A stretch of 64,000 bases of DNA from assembly GCA_964631955.1 (NCBI GenBank), contig CAZWBA010000014.1, positions 16,222 to 80,221 of the forward strand. The letters run 5' to 3'. This document shows positions 60,908 through 64,000 of this stretch, one piece after another. How positions within the stretch are numbered: the first letter of the stretch is position 1; each line of letters opens with the position of its first letter. Position numbers and translations under genes: made by a program. The notes below the pieces were generated by a model, which searched no databases, was not told where the DNA came from, and saw only the letters and a program-made list of their open reading frames with translations. This DNA comes from CAMLJR01 sp964631955. Lineage in GTDB: Bacteria; Pseudomonadota; Gammaproteobacteria; Pseudomonadales; CAMLJR01.

Positions 60908-62215
60908 TCAATTCTGCAATCGCAAATAATGATTCATCCCCAACGCACCGAGCGAGCAAATCGCGCCCGACAATAAATACACGCCAACGAAAGCGAGGCC
61001 GAATTTGGCGCAGAGGCCGAGAGCAACGAGCGGTGCGAAGGCGGCGCCGATGAGCCATGCGAAATCCGATGTCAGTGCTGCGCCGGTATAGCGATAACGC
61101 GCGCCGAAATTGGCGGTGACCGATCCCGCTGCCTGGCCGTAGGACAAACCGAGCAATACGAAACCAACCAGTACGAAAGTGTCTTGACCGATTTTTCCGG
61201 AGGAGAGCAGTGTCGGCGCGAAACCGCTGAACATCGCGATAGCAGCAGCGAGTGCAGCGAGAATTTTCGTGCGGCCAAGTTTATCGGCGAGTATGCCGGA
61301 GAGCAGGATCGCGCCTATCGCGAGAAACGCGCCGATGATTTGTACCGAGAGAAATTCCGTTACCGCCTGATCGGAGAACAACAGAATCCACGACAGCGGA
61401 AAAATCGTCACGATGTGGAACAGCGCGTAACTGGCCAGCGCAGCGGCGGCGCCGATAACGATGTGACGCCCCTTGTGCTGCATAAGCTCAACCACGGGCG
61501 TCGGTTCGAGTTCGTGTTCGCCGAGTTCGCGTTCGTATTCGTGCGTCAGCACCAAACGCAAGCGTGCGAATAACGCCACTACGTTAATTGCGAACGCCGC
61601 GAAGAACGGATAGCGCCAGCCCCAGCCGTGGAAGTCTTCCGGCGAGAGATTGCCGTAGAGATACGCGAATAATGCGGCGGCGACGATGAAGCCGATCGGC
61701 GCGCCGAGCTGGCCGAGCATGGCGTACCAGCCGCGCTTGTGCTCGGGTGCGTTCACCGCGAGCAGCGACGGCAGGCCATCCCACGAACCACCGAGCGCAA
61801 TGCCCTGCCCCAGCCGCAGCAGCGCGAGCAGCACGATCGAGAACGCGCCGATTTGCTCGTAACTCGGCAGAAACGCCATGCCGCAGGTGCAGGTGCCGAG
61901 TAGGAATAATGCCGCCGTCAGTTTGGTGCCGCGATCCCAACGGCGTTGTATCCACATGAACAACACGGTGCCGAGCGGTCGCGCGATGAAAGCCAGCGCA
62001 AACACGGCGAATGACCACAGCGTGCCTTCGAGTTTCGGCAGAAACGAAAAGAAATGCTGCGGAAACACCATCGCCGAGGCGATGCCGTACACGAAGAAAT
62101 CGAAATATTCGGAAGTGCGACCAATAACTACACCGACGGCAATTTCGCCCGGTGCAACTTCCGAATGCTCGCGTTCGGCGGATGGTGCGGCTGGTGAATG
62201 ATGCGTGGTTTGCAT
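60908..62215 (-). CDS. MFS transporter (metabolite:H+ symporter type)
   Basis: 435 aa with 12 predicted membrane segments. The loop between helices 2 and 3 (ARPLGTVLFMWIQRRWDRGTK) and the start (GEIAVGVVIGRTSEYFDFFVYGIAS) match the metabolite:proton symporter branch (ShiA/ProP-like). Substrate unknown. The 3' 117 bases and its terminator are duplicated upstream of hicAB. Confidence 0.88.
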   Translation of the reverse strand: MQTTHHSPAAPSAEREHSEVAPGEIAVGVVIGRTSEYFDFFVYGIASAMVFPQHFFSFLPKLEGTLWSFAVFALAFIARPLGTVLFMWIQRRWDRGTKLTAALFLLGTCTCGMAFLPSYEQIGAFSIVLLALLRLGQGIALGGSWDGLPSLLAVNAPEHKRGWYAMLGQLGAPIGFIVAAALFAYLYGNLSPEDFHGWGWRYPFFAAFAINVVALFARLRLVLTHEYERELGEHELEPTPVVELMQHKGRHIVIGAAAALASYALFHIVTIFPLSWILLFSDQAVTEFLSVQIIGAFLAIGAILLSGILADKLGRTKILAALAAAIAMFSGFAPTLLSSGKIGQDTFVLVGFVLLGLSYGQAAGSVTANFGARYRYTGAALTSDFAWLIGAAFAPLVALGLCAKFGLAFVGVYLLSGAICSLGALGMNHYLRLQN

Positions 62216-62332
62216 AGGGCTCCAGCGTATCGAAATAAGAAAGCGGTGGAAGCGATAACGTCGCCGCTACCTGATTTAACAGTACAGGAATTAACACTAG
62301 CACTAGATTGGCACTAACTCTCTAATCAGACC

Positions 62333-62400
62333 ATAGGACAAAACGTCTCATCGATGACGAGGTGAAAAAAGCCCATTTGCGCAACATAGGACAAAACGTC
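62333..62400 (+). repeat. Direct 15-bp repeat upstream of cyoA
   Basis: ATAGGACAAAACGTC occurs at 62333-62347 and 62386-62400, and similarity continues for about 7 bases (TCATCGA/CAATCGA). The spacing is 53 bp, about five helical turns. It lies in the 269-base gap before cyoA and may be a regulator binding pair for the oxidase operon. Confidence 0.5.
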
Positions 62401-62484
62401 CAATCGACGTGTGCGCATTGCGCGACTACATTTGTCAGCACTGCCTATTTCCGGCGCCATTTCTTCACGTCACTCGGTTACGCG

Positions 62485-63531
62485 ATGAAGACAGTCAAGC
62501 ACCTCTCCCGCATTGCTCCGCTATCTGCCCTGCCGCTGCTGGCCGGCTGCGATCTGCTCGTGCTGAACGCGCCCGGCGATATCGCGCGCCAGCAGGGTGA
62601 TCTGGTCATCACGGCGACGCTGCTGATGCTGATCATCATCGTGCCCGTCATCGCGCTCACGCTGTTGTTCGCTTGGCGTTATCGCGCGTCGAATCGCGAG
62701 GCAACATATAGGCCGGACTGGGATCACTCGACCCAGCTCGAACTCATCATTTGGGCGGCGCCGCTGCTCATCATCATCGCGCTCGGCGCTATCACGTGGA
62801 TCACCACGCATACGCTCGATCCGTATCGCCCGCTCGATCGTATCAAGCCGGGCCAGCCGGTGCCGGCCGATGTGAAACCGCTGGTGATCGAAGCCGTGTC
62901 GCTCGACTGGAAATGGCTGTTCTTCTATCCCGAGCAGGGCATCGCGACGGTGAATGAAATCGCCGTGCCGGTCGATCGTCCGGTGCAATTCAAACTGACC
63001 TCGGCGACGGTGATGAACGCGTTCTACGTGCCCGCCTTCGCCGGCATGATCTACACCATGGCCGGCATGGAAACACAGCTGAACGGCGTGATGAACCAGG
63101 CGGGTGTTTACGACGGGTTCTCGTCGCATTACAGCGGCGCCGGTTTCTCGGGTATGCGTTTCCGTTTTCATGGTGTGAGCGATGCCGATTTCGACGGCTG
63201 GGTACAGCGCGTGAAAGCGAGCGATAAAACCCTGTCGCGAGAAGAATATTTACAGCTCGCCAAACCGAGCGAGCGCGAACCTGCGCGCCATTACGGTAGC
63301 GCCGATCCTTCGCTGTATCGCGCCATTCTGAATATGTGCGTCGAGCCGGGCGCGCTGTGCATGGACAAAATGATGGCGATCGACGCCGGCCATCTGCCGC
63401 GACCGGCCACCGAGGGTCATGAACCGCGCGGCCACGTGAATCAGGGCACCGGGGCCGGGCACGCCGAGCCGCATGGCGCGGAAATGCCGTCCGGCGAACC
63501 GAATCAGCACGACCACGCGCACCCCCATTAA
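62485..63531 (+). CDS. cyoA: Cytochrome bo3 ubiquinol oxidase subunit II
   Basis: 348 aa from the ATG at 62485; an upstream in-frame ATG (62362) adds 41 residues without a signal. The start has a lipoprotein signal ending LLAGC, followed by two membrane helices (about 35-55 and 80-100) and a periplasmic cupredoxin-like domain lacking the CuA ligands (EAVSLDWKWLFFYPEQGIATVNE, PAFAGMIYTMAGMETQLN). The C-terminal tail is rich in His (HDHAHPH). Followed 54 bases later by cyoB. Confidence 0.94.
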   Translation: MKTVKHLSRIAPLSALPLLAGCDLLVLNAPGDIARQQGDLVITATLLMLIIIVPVIALTLLFAWRYRASNREATYRPDWDHSTQLELIIWAAPLLIIIALGAITWITTHTLDPYRPLDRIKPGQPVPADVKPLVIEAVSLDWKWLFFYPEQGIATVNEIAVPVDRPVQFKLTSATVMNAFYVPAFAGMIYTMAGMETQLNGVMNQAGVYDGFSSHYSGAGFSGMRFRFHGVSDADFDGWVQRVKASDKTLSREEYLQLAKPSEREPARHYGSADPSLYRAILNMCVEPGALCMDKMMAIDAGHLPRPATEGHEPRGHVNQGTGAGHAEPHGAEMPSGEPNQHDHAHPH

Positions 63532-63585
63532 CCGCAATCTTTTCGATGCGTTCGGCACATCGAACGAAGGGCTAACAGGAACACT

Positions 63586-64000
63586 ATGTCTGCACCGCTC
63601 GCCATCACCGAAAACACCGGCATCGCCAGGCTGATCTTTGGCCGGCTGACGTGGGAAGCGATTCCGTATCACGAGCCGATTCTGGTATGGACATTCATCG
63701 CCACCGCCGTGCTGGGTCTGGGCGTCGTCGCCTGGGTCACGCGGCTCAATGCCTGGGGCTACCTGTGGCGCGACTGGATCACCAGCATCGACCACAAGAA
63801 AATCGGCATCATGTACATGATCCTCGGCCTGGTCATGCTGGTGCGCGGTTTTGCCGATGCCATGATGATGCGCCTGCACCAGGCGATGGCGTTTGGCGAA
63901 AACCTCGGCTATCTGCCGCCGCACCACTACGACCAGATTTTCACCGCGCACGGCGTCATCATGATTTTCTTCGTGGCGATGCCGCTGGTGACCGGCTTCA
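63586..64000 (+). CDS. cyoB: Cytochrome bo3 ubiquinol oxidase subunit I, 5' part only
   Basis: 138 codons to the window edge from the ATG at 63586 (AGGA 9 bases upstream). The sequence LTWEAIPYHEPI, then WITSIDHKKIGIMYMILG and HGVIMIFFVAMP, is the start of CyoB, whose full length is about 660 aa. It carries the haem-copper centre and pumps protons with CyoA. Confidence 0.94.
   Translation, partial: MSAPLAITENTGIARLIFGRLTWEAIPYHEPILVWTFIATAVLGLGVVAWVTRLNAWGYLWRDWITSIDHKKIGIMYMILGLVMLVRGFADAMMMRLHQAMAFGENLGYLPPHHYDQIFTAHGVIMIFFVAMPLVTGF

Noticed and set aside
1..64000. CRISPR array anywhere in the window
   Set aside because: No regularly spaced 24-40 bp repeats were seen; the only regular DNA repeats are the coding PATR repeats of the autotransporter and the tandem Y RNAs.

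Overview
The window comes from a gammaproteobacterial chromosome at its replication origin. The left end has the classical order mnmE-yidC-yidD-rnpA-rpmH / oriC / dnaA-dnaN-recF-gyrB. DnaA boxes and an AT-rich stretch lie between rpmH and dnaA, as in Pseudomonas, and two parS-like palindromes lie inside recF. The core genes are fairly GC-rich; much of 10.7-60 kb is AT-richer and full of defence, mobility and toxin genes. I cannot name the genus.

Layout. 1-10.6 kb: origin cluster. 10.9-15.4 kb: a complete type III CBASS anti-phage operon (cdnC, HORMA cap7, TRIP13-like cap6, nucC) with a divergent CapH/CapP regulator-protease pair. 15.6-22.1 kb: XRE regulator and a Tn7-like tnsA-tnsB-tnsC-tniQ module without Cas genes. 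22.3-27.5 kb: an orphan protein, a RES-domain protein and a single-chain (type IIG-like) restriction-modification enzyme. 27.5-34 kb: an RNA-repair locus: RtcR (sigma-54 activator), rsr (Ro60 homologue), a tandem array of four Y-RNA-like genes, rtcB and rtcA. 34-39 kb: alpha/beta hydrolase with a helical tail, HD phosphohydrolase, HhH-GPD-like protein and orphans. 39-42.1 kb: Fic protein between two copies of a ParD-like gene, then a broken antitoxin gene. 42.2-55.1 kb: NERD-helicase, CSD-DUF1294 membrane protein, alpha/beta hydrolase, a large autotransporter, and an operon of thymidine/AMP phosphorylase, PRPP synthetase-like protein, MBL ribonuclease and MgtC/DUF4010 protein. 55.4-62.2 kb: TPP enzyme, MazF module, SEFIR protein, HicAB module, MFS transporter. 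62.5 kb to the end: start of the cyo ubiquinol oxidase operon.

Most interesting points. (1) Between rsr and rtcB lie four tandem RNAs. Each has an outer two-part stem with a conserved internal loop (AAUGC opposite YUUGU), like the Ro-binding stem of Y RNAs, enclosing a circularly permuted tRNA mimic: T arm, then an acceptor stem closed by a loop, then D-arm sequence. Two copies carry the stem where the anticodon arm would be; the other two appear to be opened in the D loop instead. (2) Three toxin modules (MazF, HicAB, Fic) sit between direct duplications of neighbouring sequence: a gene terminator, a gene 3' end plus terminator, and a ParD-like gene. This suggests a common way of arriving without damage to the host gene. 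(3) The CBASS operon keeps every catalytic residue that can be checked by eye.
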